This document shows positions 30,939 through 39,258 of a stretch of 64,000 nt of DNA, in pieces. The translations under genes were made by a program, and so were the position numbers. Under the pieces are notes generated by a model that saw only the letters and a list, made by a program, of their open reading frames with translations, searched no databases and was not told the origin of the DNA. How positions within the stretch are numbered: position 1 is the stretch's first letter; every line of letters starts with the position of its first letter. The stretch comes from Exiguobacterium aurantiacum (GTDB taxonomy: Bacteria; Bacillota; Bacilli; Exiguobacteriales; Exiguobacteriaceae): contig NZ_MKXO01000001.1 of NCBI RefSeq assembly GCF_001766415.1, forward strand, positions 1,054,001-1,118,000. The letters run 5' to 3'.

Positions 30939-31688
30939 ATGAAAGTGTATCCATGGATTTGGAAATTATTTTTAGTCTGGTACGTCGTCGGCGTTGTTCT
31001 CGTCGGCTTTGATTTACTGCCGAGTTGGCTCGAATGGGCGAACCCGGTCTTCTTATGGCTCGCCGGCCTCATCGGAGGGTGGGTCATTGCCGACGGGGTC
31101 CGTCACGCCCGTTTCATCGTGCCGTTCATCTTTTTCGGCTCGATCGCTGTCGAGACGCTCGGTGTCAAAACCGGGTTCCCGTTCAGCGAGTACATTTATG
31201 CCGAAGCGTTCGGTCCGACCGTGTTCGGCGTACCCGTCACGATTGGCGCGGCCTGGCTCGCCGTCATCGGCGCAAGTTTCGCTGTCGCCCGCCTGTTCGC
31301 GTTCAAGCGACGGACGCTCTGGCTCGTCCCGTTTTTGGCGGTCTGGTTAGACATGGCGATCGATCCGGTCGCAGCCAACGTGAAAGGCTACTGGGAATGG
31401 GCAAATGATGGTCTCTATTATGACATCCCGACGCAAAACTTCGTCGGATGGTTCGGACTGTCGCTCATCTTCTCATGGTTACTCGACCGCTTCGAAGTCG
31501 AAGCAGAGCTGACTTTACTTATGCACGGACGCTACTTGTTCGTCATGCTTCACGCCTTGTTCGGCGTCACCGCGGTCAACGCCGGTCTTTATGGGATCGG
31601 TGTGCTAAGTATTGTAACGGCAAGCGTCATCTATTTGGAACGGAGGTTGCGTCATGATCGAAGCGAACAAAAAGAAATGGTTCAGTAA
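30939..31688 (+). CDS. CruF-like carotenoid hydratase (DUF422 membrane protein)
   Basis: A 249-residue membrane protein with about seven helices, of the PF04240 family that includes CruF/bisanhydrobacterioruberin hydratase. Characteristic polar motifs inside the membrane are GVKTGFPFSEYIYAEAFGPTVFGVPVTIG and DMAIDPVAANVKGYWEWANDGLYYDIPTQNFVGWF. It is inferred to add water across the terminal double bond of a linear carotenoid, creating the hydroxyl to be glycosylated. ATG at 30939 follows GAGGTG. It is the first gene of a four-gene carotenoid operon, and its end overlaps the acyltransferase start by 35 bp. Confidence 0.85.
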   Translation: MKVYPWIWKLFLVWYVVGVVLVGFDLLPSWLEWANPVFLWLAGLIGGWVIADGVRHARFIVPFIFFGSIAVETLGVKTGFPFSEYIYAEAFGPTVFGVPVTIGAAWLAVIGASFAVARLFAFKRRTLWLVPFLAVWLDMAIDPVAANVKGYWEWANDGLYYDIPTQNFVGWFGLSLIFSWLLDRFEVEAELTLLMHGRYLFVMLHALFGVTAVNAGLYGIGVLSIVTASVIYLERRLRHDRSEQKEMVQ

Positions 31689-32352
31689 CATCTTTTCAAC
31701 GTTCGTCAAAGAACACCAGATCCGACCGTTCTTTCACACGATCAACGTTCGGGCTGATGACGTTCCGACGCCGGGCCTCTTTTTAAGCACGCACAGCTCG
31801 TGGTGGGACGGACTCATCTTGCTCATGTTGAACGAGTATTATTTACGGCACGACGTTCACGTCCTGATGGATGAGGACGGATTGCGACGCTTTCCGTTCT
31901 TCCGTCACTTAGGCGCCTTTTCAATCAAAAAAGGCAAGCTATCCGACATTCGCGCTTCTCTCAACTATGCCAATCAGCTTTTGTCCGTCGGGAAATCGGT
32001 GTGGGTGTTCCCGCAAGGCCGCGAATACCCGCAAGAGCACCGGCCGCTTGAGATCGGGACGGGTGCGACGATGCTACTCGCAAAACCTGAGGTCCGGCTT
32101 TGTGCCATCTACTACGCGTTCGCGTCGCATGCGTCTCCGGTCGTCTACGTCCGGTTCCGGACCCATACCGTTGTCTCGACGACACGCCGGGAGCAAAAGC
32201 AAGAGCTCGCCGCGGCGCTCGAACGGCTCTATGATGACACGCGCTACGATGTGATCGCCCAGTCGGACCGGTACATGTCGTTGTTCCCGCCACGACGCGG
32301 GCTCGCCGACTGGACGGAGCACTTGCTCAACATCGGGAGGAAGCAACGATGA
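31654..32352 (+). CDS. PlsC-type acyltransferase of carotenoid tailoring
   Basis: A 232-residue 1-acyl-glycerol-phosphate-acyltransferase-like enzyme. The HX4D catalytic motif is in STHSSWWDG (near 50-57), and the substrate-site WVFPQGREYPQEHRP near 110-125 replaces the usual FPEGTR. Between a CruF-like gene and a glycosyltransferase it most likely esterifies the carotenoid sugar with a fatty acid (inference). Start ATG lies within the preceding gene, and the end overlaps the next start by 4 bp (ATGA), so the operon is tightly coupled. Confidence 0.85.
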   Translation: MIEANKKKWFSNIFSTFVKEHQIRPFFHTINVRADDVPTPGLFLSTHSSWWDGLILLMLNEYYLRHDVHVLMDEDGLRRFPFFRHLGAFSIKKGKLSDIRASLNYANQLLSVGKSVWVFPQGREYPQEHRPLEIGTGATMLLAKPEVRLCAIYYAFASHASPVVYVRFRTHTVVSTTRREQKQELAAALERLYDDTRYDVIAQSDRYMSLFPPRRGLADWTEHLLNIGRKQR

Positions 32353-33416
32353 TCCTATTCGTGCTCACTGGACTCATGTTTCTCTTCACGCTGGTCAACT
32401 TGGCATTTCTTCGTCCGCTCACGGCCCCAATCCCGGTGCCGCCGACCGCGCTTTGCATTCCGCTCCGCAACGAAGAGCGGAACGTCCCGAAATTGATCAA
32501 CAGTTTAAAGCCGGCCCTCACCGCCGGCTGTCACGTCTACTTATATGAGGATCGCTCTGAGGACGGGACATACGACGCGCTCGTGCGGGAAATCGCCTCG
32601 GACGACCGGTTCACGATTTTGCGCGGTGTGCCGCTCACCGACGGTTGGTCCGGAAAAGTACACGCCTGTCATCAATTGGCGATACAGACACGTGAACCTT
32701 ACTTATTGTTTCTCGACGCCGATGTGACCATCGACCCGAGCTTCGTCGGCCGTATGCACGGAACGCTCGTCCGGGAAGGCGCCGTCTTTTTATCCGGCTT
32801 CCCCCGTTTCCCGACGCCGACGTGGCTCGGTAAACTGCTCATTCCGATGCAACACGTCTTGATCGCCCAACACTTGCCGCTGTTTTGGCGAAAAGTGAGA
32901 CATCCCGCCTTCGCCGCCGCGAACGGGATGAACGTCTTGGTCGAACGGACTAGTTACGAGGAGGTCGGCGGTCACGCCTCGATCCACGACTCCCTGATTG
33001 ATGATATCGATTTATGCCGCGAATTTAAGCGCCGTAAAAAAGTGACGTCGCTCGTCAACGTCTCGCCTTATATCACGTGCGATATGTATGCGACAAACGA
33101 GGAAGTCTGGAACGGGTTTTCAAAAAACGTATTCAAGGGAATGAATGAAGCAGTGGGCATCGCCCTTTATTTTTCCCTTTACTACGGCGTCCAGTTATCG
33201 GCGTTCATCTTCCTGCTCATCCGACCAGACTGGATATCGCTCGGAGCGAGCCTGTTCGTCTTGTTCGCACGGCTAGCCATCGACTTGAAGTCGGGCGGGC
33301 GCCATTTTTGGCTCCATCCGTTCAGTCTGGTTGCCTACCTCGTCCTACTCACGAACGCGGTCGTCCGAAAATGGAGACGAAAACCGATCACTTGGAAAGG
33401 CCGGATGTATCATTAG
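32349..33416 (+). CDS. Family 2 glycosyltransferase (CrtQ-like)
   Basis: A 355-residue GT2 enzyme with an N-terminal helix, a GT-A domain and two or three C-terminal helices. Visible are CIPLRNEERNVPKLI, the DxD metal motif in LLFLDADVTIDPS, and DSLIDDIDLCREFKRRKK. CrtQ in staphyloxanthin synthesis glucosylates the carotenoid carboxyl. Here, with a CruF-like hydratase, the acceptor could be a tertiary hydroxyl instead. GGGAGG precedes the ATG. Confidence 0.87.
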   Translation: MILFVLTGLMFLFTLVNLAFLRPLTAPIPVPPTALCIPLRNEERNVPKLINSLKPALTAGCHVYLYEDRSEDGTYDALVREIASDDRFTILRGVPLTDGWSGKVHACHQLAIQTREPYLLFLDADVTIDPSFVGRMHGTLVREGAVFLSGFPRFPTPTWLGKLLIPMQHVLIAQHLPLFWRKVRHPAFAAANGMNVLVERTSYEEVGGHASIHDSLIDDIDLCREFKRRKKVTSLVNVSPYITCDMYATNEEVWNGFSKNVFKGMNEAVGIALYFSLYYGVQLSAFIFLLIRPDWISLGASLFVLFARLAIDLKSGGRHFWLHPFSLVAYLVLLTNAVVRKWRRKPITWKGRMYH

Positions 33417-33440
33417 AAAATTGTTAGGAGGCGCATTGCA

Positions 33441-34907
33441 ATGAAACAAATCGCTATTATCGGGGCCGGTCTCGGAGGTCTGAGCGCCGCCGTCACACTA
33501 GCGGCTCGCGGGTACGATGTGACCGTCATCGAAAAAAATGAACACGTCGGTGGTAAGCTCATGCCGATCATCACGGACGGTCACCGCTTCGACTTCGGGC
33601 CAAACACGATCACGATGCCGGACGTGTTCCGTTCCGTCATCCGGAACAGCGGGGCCAACCCAGAGGATTATTTCGAACTCGTCAAACTCGACTCGCATAC
33701 GGTCAATCACTTCTCCGACGGGTCGACGTTCACGTTCCACTCCGAACGGGAACAGATGGAAGCTGAAGTCCGGCGCTTGACCGGTGACAAAGCCGACAAA
33801 AATCAATTGGCGGCGTACTTGGACGAGGCTGAAAAGCTATTTGAGATTGCCAACAATCGTTTCTTCACTCGAATGGACACAAAAATCGACACCGGTCTTT
33901 GGGCCGATATGATGAAGGTCCATCCGCTTAAGAGTTTGCACGCGCTCCATAAAAAATATTTTAAAGACCCGCGCATCATCCAAGCACTCGACCGTTACGC
34001 GACGTATATCGGCAGCAGCCCTTACGTCACACCCGGCACGTTCGCCTTGATCTCACATCTCGAGCTGAACGATGGCGTCTATTTTGCCAAAGGTGGGAAC
34101 TGGACGATTGCCAAAGGTTTCGCCAAACGCGCGAGCGAGCTCGGTGTCGAGTTCCGACTCGGCCATGAAGTCACAAAGATTGAAGTCATGAACGGTAAGG
34201 CGCATGCTGTCGTCATCGACCATGAAGAAGTCATGTCTTGCGATGCCGTCCTTTTGAACGGGGAGCTGTTGACCCAATATCCTCGGCTCGTCGATGCGGT
34301 CCATCGTCCATCGTTCCCGGTACCGACCCGGGATACGGTCGAGCCATCCGTCTCTGCTTTCGTCATGATGGTCGGACTGAACAAACGTCTAAATCTCGCC
34401 CATCATAACGTCTACTTCTCGGACGATTACGAGGCTGAGTTCCGTGCCTTGTTCGACGAAGAACGCTACGCCGACGAACCGACGATCTACATCTCGAACT
34501 CGGCCTACACCGACCCGTCCATGGGTGAGGCCGGGGACAATCTGTTCATCCTCGTCAACGCTCCGGCCCACTTGACCGACATCGATGCCGAGACGTATGA
34601 ACATTTGATCCGTCGACGGCTGCGCACATTCGGCGTCGATTGGGACGACGCTGACGTCATGTTCCACCGCCGCGTGACCCCGCTTGACTTGACGCGTGAT
34701 TTTTATGCGTATTACGGCTCGTTGTACGGAACGTCAGCAAACTCGAAAAAAGGTGCGTTTTTCCGTCCGGCCTCGCGCTCGGAAGACGTCTCGAACATCT
34801 GGTTTGCGGGTGGATCGACCCACCCTGGAGGCGGCAGCCCAATGGTGACGCTTTCAGGACAGTTCGCTGCTCGTTCGATGTTGGAGGACATACCTCTGAC
34901 AATTTGA
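33441..34907 (+). CDS. CrtN/CrtI-type carotenoid desaturase-family protein
   Basis: A 488-residue FAD protein of the phytoene-desaturase family. The FAD-binding motif is IAIIGAGLGGLSAAVTLAARGYDVTVIEKNEHVGGK (start to about 38). The C-terminal signature FAGGSTHPGGGSPMVTLSGQFAARSM completes the FAD site. It is one of three such proteins in this 9-kb stretch. The others sit in the opposite, CrtM-containing unit. It might be a second desaturase or the CrtP-like oxidase that turns the end methyl into an aldehyde, and sequence by eye does not decide. ATG behind TTAGGAGG. No terminator is seen directly after it. Confidence 0.88.
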   Translation: MKQIAIIGAGLGGLSAAVTLAARGYDVTVIEKNEHVGGKLMPIITDGHRFDFGPNTITMPDVFRSVIRNSGANPEDYFELVKLDSHTVNHFSDGSTFTFHSEREQMEAEVRRLTGDKADKNQLAAYLDEAEKLFEIANNRFFTRMDTKIDTGLWADMMKVHPLKSLHALHKKYFKDPRIIQALDRYATYIGSSPYVTPGTFALISHLELNDGVYFAKGGNWTIAKGFAKRASELGVEFRLGHEVTKIEVMNGKAHAVVIDHEEVMSCDAVLLNGELLTQYPRLVDAVHRPSFPVPTRDTVEPSVSAFVMMVGLNKRLNLAHHNVYFSDDYEAEFRALFDEERYADEPTIYISNSAYTDPSMGEAGDNLFILVNAPAHLTDIDAETYEHLIRRRLRTFGVDWDDADVMFHRRVTPLDLTRDFYAYYGSLYGTSANSKKGAFFRPASRSEDVSNIWFAGGSTHPGGGSPMVTLSGQFAARSMLEDIPLTI

Positions 34908-34984
34908 ACATTTTGTGAACAGAGGATTCGACACTTGTCGACAAGTCACAGACGTGATAACATCATATCGAGTTCAAGCAGTAT

Positions 34985-35000
34985 TGTAACGTTTGTTACA
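34985..35000. repeat. Inverted repeat between the two carotenoid units
   Basis: TGTAAC (34985-34990) and GTTACA (34995-35000) flank GTTT, a 6-4-6 operator-like palindrome. A second palindrome, ACTTGTCGACAAGT, is at 34933-34946. Confidence 0.5.
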
Positions 35001-35011
35001 CCTGTAGCGAT

Positions 35012-35295
35012 CGAATGGCTTCCCCGAGCCAATCGCGTTTTGAACTTGTCACACCCGAGAAAAAAGTGATGAGCGAGTTTCCCCACTCGTTTCCCGTTGC
35101 TGGAATAGCATGCATCTGATGTTCCCCCTTAGTCCATCAAGCATCCTACTTCAGCGAAGATGCCCCATCGTTTCATTCCCCATGAAACGAGGCACATCTT
35201 TAGGGTTCATCACGTCCGATTCGTTCGTTTCCCCGATGAACGGATCACATAACGCTTACGCCACTTTTGGTCCCCCGCCAAAAGTGGTTTTTTTG
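35012..35295 (+). ncRNA. Candidate sRNA or structured 3' UTR: six hairpins with UCCCC loops
   Basis: No protein frame explains this gap. Six hairpins present a C-run in the loop: 35012-35035 (TGGCT/AGCCA core, loop TCCCCG), 35073-35090 (CGAGT/ACTCG, TTCCCC), 35117-35139 (TGATG/CATCA, TTCCCCC start), 35168-35190 (9-bp perfect TCGTTTCAT/ATGAAACGA, TCCCC), 35218-35246 (11 bp with wobbles, TTCCCCG) and 35261-35287 (10-bp perfect, TCCCCCG). The last is followed by seven T, fixing the strand as plus. UCCC-type loops that pair with Shine-Dalgarno sequences are known in RsaE and LhrC sRNAs. A clear promoter was not found, so it may be the 3' UTR of the crt operon, which ends at 34907 without a terminator. 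Confidence 0.7.
35261..35294 (+). terminator. Terminator of the candidate sRNA
   Basis: CCACTTTTGG (35261-35270) and CCAAAAGTGG (35278-35287) form a perfect 10-bp stem with loop TCCCCCG, then TTTTTTT. Confidence 0.95.
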
Positions 35296-35304
35296 TATCC
35301 TAAA

Positions 35305-35329
35305 AGCCTGCAGACGGTGTCTACAGGCT
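35305..35329. repeat. Additional hairpin between sRNA and crtM
   Basis: AGCCTG-c-AGAC pairs with GTCT-a-CAGGCT around GGT. There is no T tract on either side, so its role is unclear. Confidence 0.5.
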
Positions 35330-35343
35330 CGAGTATGTTCAGC

Positions 35344-35374
35344 AAAAGACCCGATTGCTCTCGCAATCGGGTCT
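35344..35374 (-). terminator. Terminator of the crtN-crtN-crtM operon
   Basis: AGACCCGATTGC (35347-35358) pairs with GCAATCGGGTCT (35363-35374). The minus strand continues CTTTTGC. It is four bases past the crtM stop. Confidence 0.88.
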
Positions 35375-35377
35375 CTT

Positions 35378-36217
35378 TCAAAGTCTCGCTAACAGCTTTC
35401 CTTTTTGAAGTGTCGATACGTAAGCGCGCTTCGTAAAGACATCATGGTCGTTACTTCGGGCCGCGTCTAATATGCCTTCATAGAGGAGCGCCGCTGCTTG
35501 GACCGGCTTTCGGCTCGTCGCCGGATACAAGTGATGCGTCTCACGGGCACTGCGGTATAGCGTCTCCGCTCGGGTGGCCAGCGTCTCCCACACTTCAACG
35601 AACTGAGGCGTCACTTTTCGTTCGAACAGATCGGTCTCTGACATCTCGTGTTGCGCTAAGAGCGTGCGCGGTACATAAATCCGGTCCCGGTCCAAGTCCT
35701 CACCGACGTCGCGAAGGATGTTCGTCAACTGCATGGCGATACCGAGGTCGATCGCGCCTTGCTTCAGTTGGTGCCGCGCTTCCATATTCGCGTCCGGGAC
35801 AAGGATTGGTAACAACATCAAACCGACGGTGCTGGCCGCATAATAACCGTACTGTTCCGTCTCTTCAAGTGTCGTGTAACGTGTCTTATGTAAATCCCAC
35901 TTCATGCCTTCCGCTAACTCAAAGAACGGTTCGACGTCCATGTCATAGCGCTGCCAAACGTCGCGTAAAGCAATCCAAAGAGCGCCGTCTGGGTCGTTGC
36001 CGGCTAAAAAGCGGTCGAACTCCGCCAGAAATGCGGTCAAACTTTCCTCAGGATACGCTGACTCGTCGACAGCATCGTCTAACGTCCGGCAAAACGTATA
36101 GACCGCGGCGACAGCCTGGCGGTCCGGTTTTGACAGCAGGGAGAAGGCTCGATAAAACGTGAGCGAGCCTTTCTTCATCACTTCTTCACATTGACGATAC
36201 GCTTCTTGCCTCGTCAT
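35378..36217 (-). CDS. crtM: Squalene/phytoene synthase family, diapophytoene synthase
   Basis: A 279-residue head-to-head prenyl synthase. The two Asp-rich motifs are TLDDAVDES (near 46-53) and NILRDVGEDLDRDRIYVP (near 166-183), which bind Mg-diphosphate. The N-terminal YRAFSLLSKPDRQAVAAVYTFCR is family-typical. In Exiguobacterium and staphylococci this step condenses two farnesyl diphosphates to the C30 4,4'-diapophytoene; C30 rather than C40 is inferred from taxon and the CrtN-like neighbours. The start lies within the end of the preceding desaturase gene (32-bp overlap), with GGGGG as ribosome site. Confidence 0.9.
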   Translation of the reverse strand: MTRQEAYRQCEEVMKKGSLTFYRAFSLLSKPDRQAVAAVYTFCRTLDDAVDESAYPEESLTAFLAEFDRFLAGNDPDGALWIALRDVWQRYDMDVEPFFELAEGMKWDLHKTRYTTLEETEQYGYYAASTVGLMLLPILVPDANMEARHQLKQGAIDLGIAMQLTNILRDVGEDLDRDRIYVPRTLLAQHEMSETDLFERKVTPQFVEVWETLATRAETLYRSARETHHLYPATSRKPVQAAALLYEGILDAARSNDHDVFTKRAYVSTLQKGKLLARL

Positions 36218-37664
36218 GGTACAATGCCCCCATTTCTTCTTCCATTCTTTTCACTAACAACTGTGAGCCGATCATCACGATCGGGACACCACCGCATGGA
36301 TGCACGGAGGCACCGACGGCATAGAGCCGCTCGATTTGAGCGTATGGACGGGCTTGCGGCTTGAATGCGGCCGACTGCGAAAGTTTCGGGGCGATCCCAA
36401 AGCTCCCGCCTTCGAACAACCCGAACCGTTCCGCGTCCATCGGTGTCCGGACTTTCATCTCGATGACACGGTCTCTAAATTTAGGGACCATCCCTTCGAT
36501 CCGGGACACGAGATGTTCAATCGCCCCGCTCTGTTCAAAATCTTGTCGCTCTAACTTGCGCGGTACCGGCACAAGGACATAAAGCACACTCGTCCCGACT
36601 GGTGCGAGCGTCGAATCGATGAGCGACGGATTGAACGTATACATCGCCGGATACTTGCTCAGTTTACCATCTTCAAAGATCGTACGCATCGACCCGGCAA
36701 AGTCGTTTGGCAAATCGAACTGATGGACTGGGAGTTCGATCTCGCCGTCCACCGTGAAATAGAGGAGCAGTGTGCCGCTCGACGGTTCGTACGCTTTCGG
36801 CTTGATTCCATCGATCAGACGTTCCATGAGCGGGAAGTCTCCATTGACGATGACCGCATCATACGGATGAGGGACGCCATCGACGACGACGGCGTTGGCA
36901 CGGCCGTCTTGGACGCGGACGCGGTCTACGGGCGTGTTCAGCTTGAACGTGACGCCCCGCTTCTTCAGTTCTTGTTCTAACTTCGTCGCAAGCGAGAAAT
37001 ATCCTCCTCGTACGTACCAGATTCCCTCTTCTTGCTCGCGATATGGAATCAAGCCGTACAGGGACGGCGTCTCATAAGGATTGCCGCCGATGTAGAGCGT
37101 CTGCAGACTATAGGCGACCCGGAGCCGCTCATCTTTAAAGAACCGCTTCATGTTCTCATGAGCCGATTCATACGCTTTCAGGCGCATGAGCAACATGAGC
37201 AGTCTCGGCTCGAACAAGTCGGTCTTACCTTTATAGCCTCGGTTTAAAAACGTGTCAAAACCGATTTTGTATTCCTCGCGCTTTTGCCCCATGTAGCGAC
37301 GGAACGATTCGCCTTCGCCGAAAAATCGTTCAATCTCTTCGGCTTGACGATCGATGTCGTGATATTTATGAAACGTCGTCCCATCTTCGTAACGGAGGCG
37401 ATAGAGCGGATCGACTTCGAGCAGTTCGAGTTCCTGTTCGGGAAACCCTGCTTCTTGCAGTTGGCTCTTCAGCTTGCTCGGCAGCAAGACGATTGTCGGT
37501 CCTTCGTCGATGCGAGCACCGTTCTCAAACTCGACATAATTGAGGCGCCCACCGACCCGGTCCTCTTTCTCATAAATCGTCACTTGGGTCGATGGATGCT
37601 TATGAGTCCATAGCAAGGCGGCGTAAAGCGACCCGATACCGGCACCAACGAAACTGATGTTCAT
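36186..37664 (-). CDS. CrtN-like carotenoid desaturase (middle gene)
   Basis: A 492-residue FAD-dependent desaturase-family protein. The N-terminus is ISFVGAGIGSLYAALLWTHKHPSTQVTIYEKEDRVGGR. Here the canonical GxGxxG reads GAGIGS, and an extra residue pair (KHPST) extends the loop. The C-terminal motif is YAVGASVHPCGGVPIVMIGSQ, with Pro-Cys-Gly where relatives have PGxG. It overlaps crtM by 32 bp and the previous desaturase by 4 bp. These deviations suggest a different substrate step from the two other paralogues. Confidence 0.87.
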   Translation of the reverse strand: MNISFVGAGIGSLYAALLWTHKHPSTQVTIYEKEDRVGGRLNYVEFENGARIDEGPTIVLLPSKLKSQLQEAGFPEQELELLEVDPLYRLRYEDGTTFHKYHDIDRQAEEIERFFGEGESFRRYMGQKREEYKIGFDTFLNRGYKGKTDLFEPRLLMLLMRLKAYESAHENMKRFFKDERLRVAYSLQTLYIGGNPYETPSLYGLIPYREQEEGIWYVRGGYFSLATKLEQELKKRGVTFKLNTPVDRVRVQDGRANAVVVDGVPHPYDAVIVNGDFPLMERLIDGIKPKAYEPSSGTLLLYFTVDGEIELPVHQFDLPNDFAGSMRTIFEDGKLSKYPAMYTFNPSLIDSTLAPVGTSVLYVLVPVPRKLERQDFEQSGAIEHLVSRIEGMVPKFRDRVIEMKVRTPMDAERFGLFEGGSFGIAPKLSQSAAFKPQARPYAQIERLYAVGASVHPCGGVPIVMIGSQLLVKRMEEEMGALYHDEARSVSSM

Positions 37665-39154
37665 CGTCCGACACCCGCCCGGTCCCGAAGCAAGTTGGCC
37701 GTGATTCGTGCCGATTCAAAAATCGTCGGCAGTCCGCTGCCTGGATGCGTCCCTCCACCGACGAGCCAGACATGGTCGAGCTCTTCGAACTGATTGTGTG
37801 GACGGAAGTACATCATTTGCGACAAGTTATGTCCCAGGTTGAACGTTGCCCCTTCATAGACTCCAAACGCTTCCCAATCGTTCGGGGTGAGCGCCTGCAT
37901 CACTTCGATATGATCGCGGACGTTCCGATAAGGCGAACGTGTCTCGAGTGCGTCCAACACACTCTCCGTCATCTTCGCCTGAAGCGTCTCCCATGGGAGG
38001 TTTGACAAATTATTCGGCACCGGTACGAGTACGTAGAGCGACGACTTGCCGGCTGGCGCGAGCGTCGGGTCGATACGTGACGCGTTTTGGACGTAAAACG
38101 AGAAGTCCTCGCTCAGCTTCAAGTCTTGCGTCATCTCTTTGACGTTGCGCTCATAATCATCCGCAAAGTGAATCGAATGGTGACCGACCTCATCATAGAC
38201 GCGATCGAGTCCGAGGTAGAGCATGAACGTCGAGCAAGAATAGCGCTTCTTCTTCAACTGTTTCGGACTCCAGCGCGTAAGCGTATCGCTCGGTACGAGC
38301 GTCGTCATCGCATGGGCAAAATCCGCCCCGACGATGACTTCGTCAAACGCGTAATGGACGTTGTCCGCCACGAGTCCGTTGACACGTTTCCCGTCGAGCA
38401 ATAGACGGTCGACCGCTTCACCTAACCGGATCGTCCCGCCTTCTTCCTCGATGACACGGGCCATCGCCGAACAAAGTTGGTTCACTCCGCCGATCGGGTG
38501 ATGGACGCCGTACGCGTGTTCCATATACGACAAGATCGAGAACCCGCCCGGACAGTCCCAAGCCGACATCCCGAGGTACTTCGCTTGGAACGTGAACGAG
38601 TATTTAAGTTCTTCACTTGTAAAGTACTCAGACAGCACGTCGTATAGCGATTTTCCGATCGAGAGGAACGGCAGCGCCTTCAAGACGCGTGTCGACACGT
38701 AATCCGTCAGCTTATCATGGGCGGTCTGGAGCACCGGCATGAGCTTCGATAGTTTGACCGCCTGGTCTGCCATGAACCGGTCATACCCTTCACCGTTGCC
38801 GGGGAACATCTCTTCAATCGATTGGCGCATCTGGTCGCGGTCGGTCGTCATCGATAGCACGCTTTGTCCGCGATCAAAATAAAGATCGTACATCGGTTCT
38901 AATCGCTTCATATCGACATAATCAGCCAAATCCCGCCCCGTCTCTTCGAACATTTCTTCAAGAATATACGGCATATTCAAAAAAGTCGGGCCACGATCGA
39001 ACGCGAACTCCCCGACTTGCAGACGTGACGTCCGTCCACCGACAAACGGTTGTTTCTCAAATACGGTTACATCCACACCACGGCTCGACAAGATCATTGC
39101 GGCAGCAAGCCCACCTGGCCCAGCACCAATCACTGCGACTCTTTTTTCCGACAC
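37661..39154 (-). CDS. CrtN-like carotenoid desaturase (first gene of minus operon)
   Basis: A 497-residue FAD protein starting with SEKRVAVIGAGPGGLAAAMILSSRGVDVTVFEKQPFVGGR and ending in VGGGTHPGSGLPTIFESARITANLL, both canonical for CrtN/CrtI desaturases. It is the best candidate for 4,4'-diapophytoene desaturase by motif quality. GTG at 39154 is chosen because GGGAG lies nine bases upstream; a TTG three codons earlier abuts that site. A sigma-A promoter with perfect spacing lies upstream at 39198-39226. Confidence 0.88.
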   Translation of the reverse strand: MSEKRVAVIGAGPGGLAAAMILSSRGVDVTVFEKQPFVGGRTSRLQVGEFAFDRGPTFLNMPYILEEMFEETGRDLADYVDMKRLEPMYDLYFDRGQSVLSMTTDRDQMRQSIEEMFPGNGEGYDRFMADQAVKLSKLMPVLQTAHDKLTDYVSTRVLKALPFLSIGKSLYDVLSEYFTSEELKYSFTFQAKYLGMSAWDCPGGFSILSYMEHAYGVHHPIGGVNQLCSAMARVIEEEGGTIRLGEAVDRLLLDGKRVNGLVADNVHYAFDEVIVGADFAHAMTTLVPSDTLTRWSPKQLKKKRYSCSTFMLYLGLDRVYDEVGHHSIHFADDYERNVKEMTQDLKLSEDFSFYVQNASRIDPTLAPAGKSSLYVLVPVPNNLSNLPWETLQAKMTESVLDALETRSPYRNVRDHIEVMQALTPNDWEAFGVYEGATFNLGHNLSQMMYFRPHNQFEELDHVWLVGGGTHPGSGLPTIFESARITANLLRDRAGVGR

Positions 39155-39197
39155 GTTGAACAACTCCCTATGTGAAAAGTCTCTTATGCTTCTATTC

Positions 39198-39226
39198 TAT
39201 TATAGAAATGACTGGACACAAGTTCA
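39198..39226 (-). promoter_or_regulatory. sigma-A promoter of the crtN-crtN-crtM operon
   Basis: Minus-strand TTGAAC (39226-39221), exactly 17 bp, and a perfect TATAAT (39203-39198). Confidence 0.82.
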
Positions 39227-39258
39227 AATCTGAATCGGTTCGCTGTGCGCTAGACGTT

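Noticed and set aside
35012-35295. CsrB/RsmZ-like CsrA decoy on the minus strand (loops would read GGGGA)
   Set aside because: The hairpin series ends in a perfect terminator only on the plus strand, and the minus strand has no terminator at its far end. The loops lack the fuller ANGGA context. Kept only as an alternative.
35110-35436. 108-codon plus-strand frame through the hairpin region
   Set aside because: It runs through the terminator and into the crtM terminator, has no ribosome site, and its translation shows no domain. The RNA-structure explanation is much stronger.
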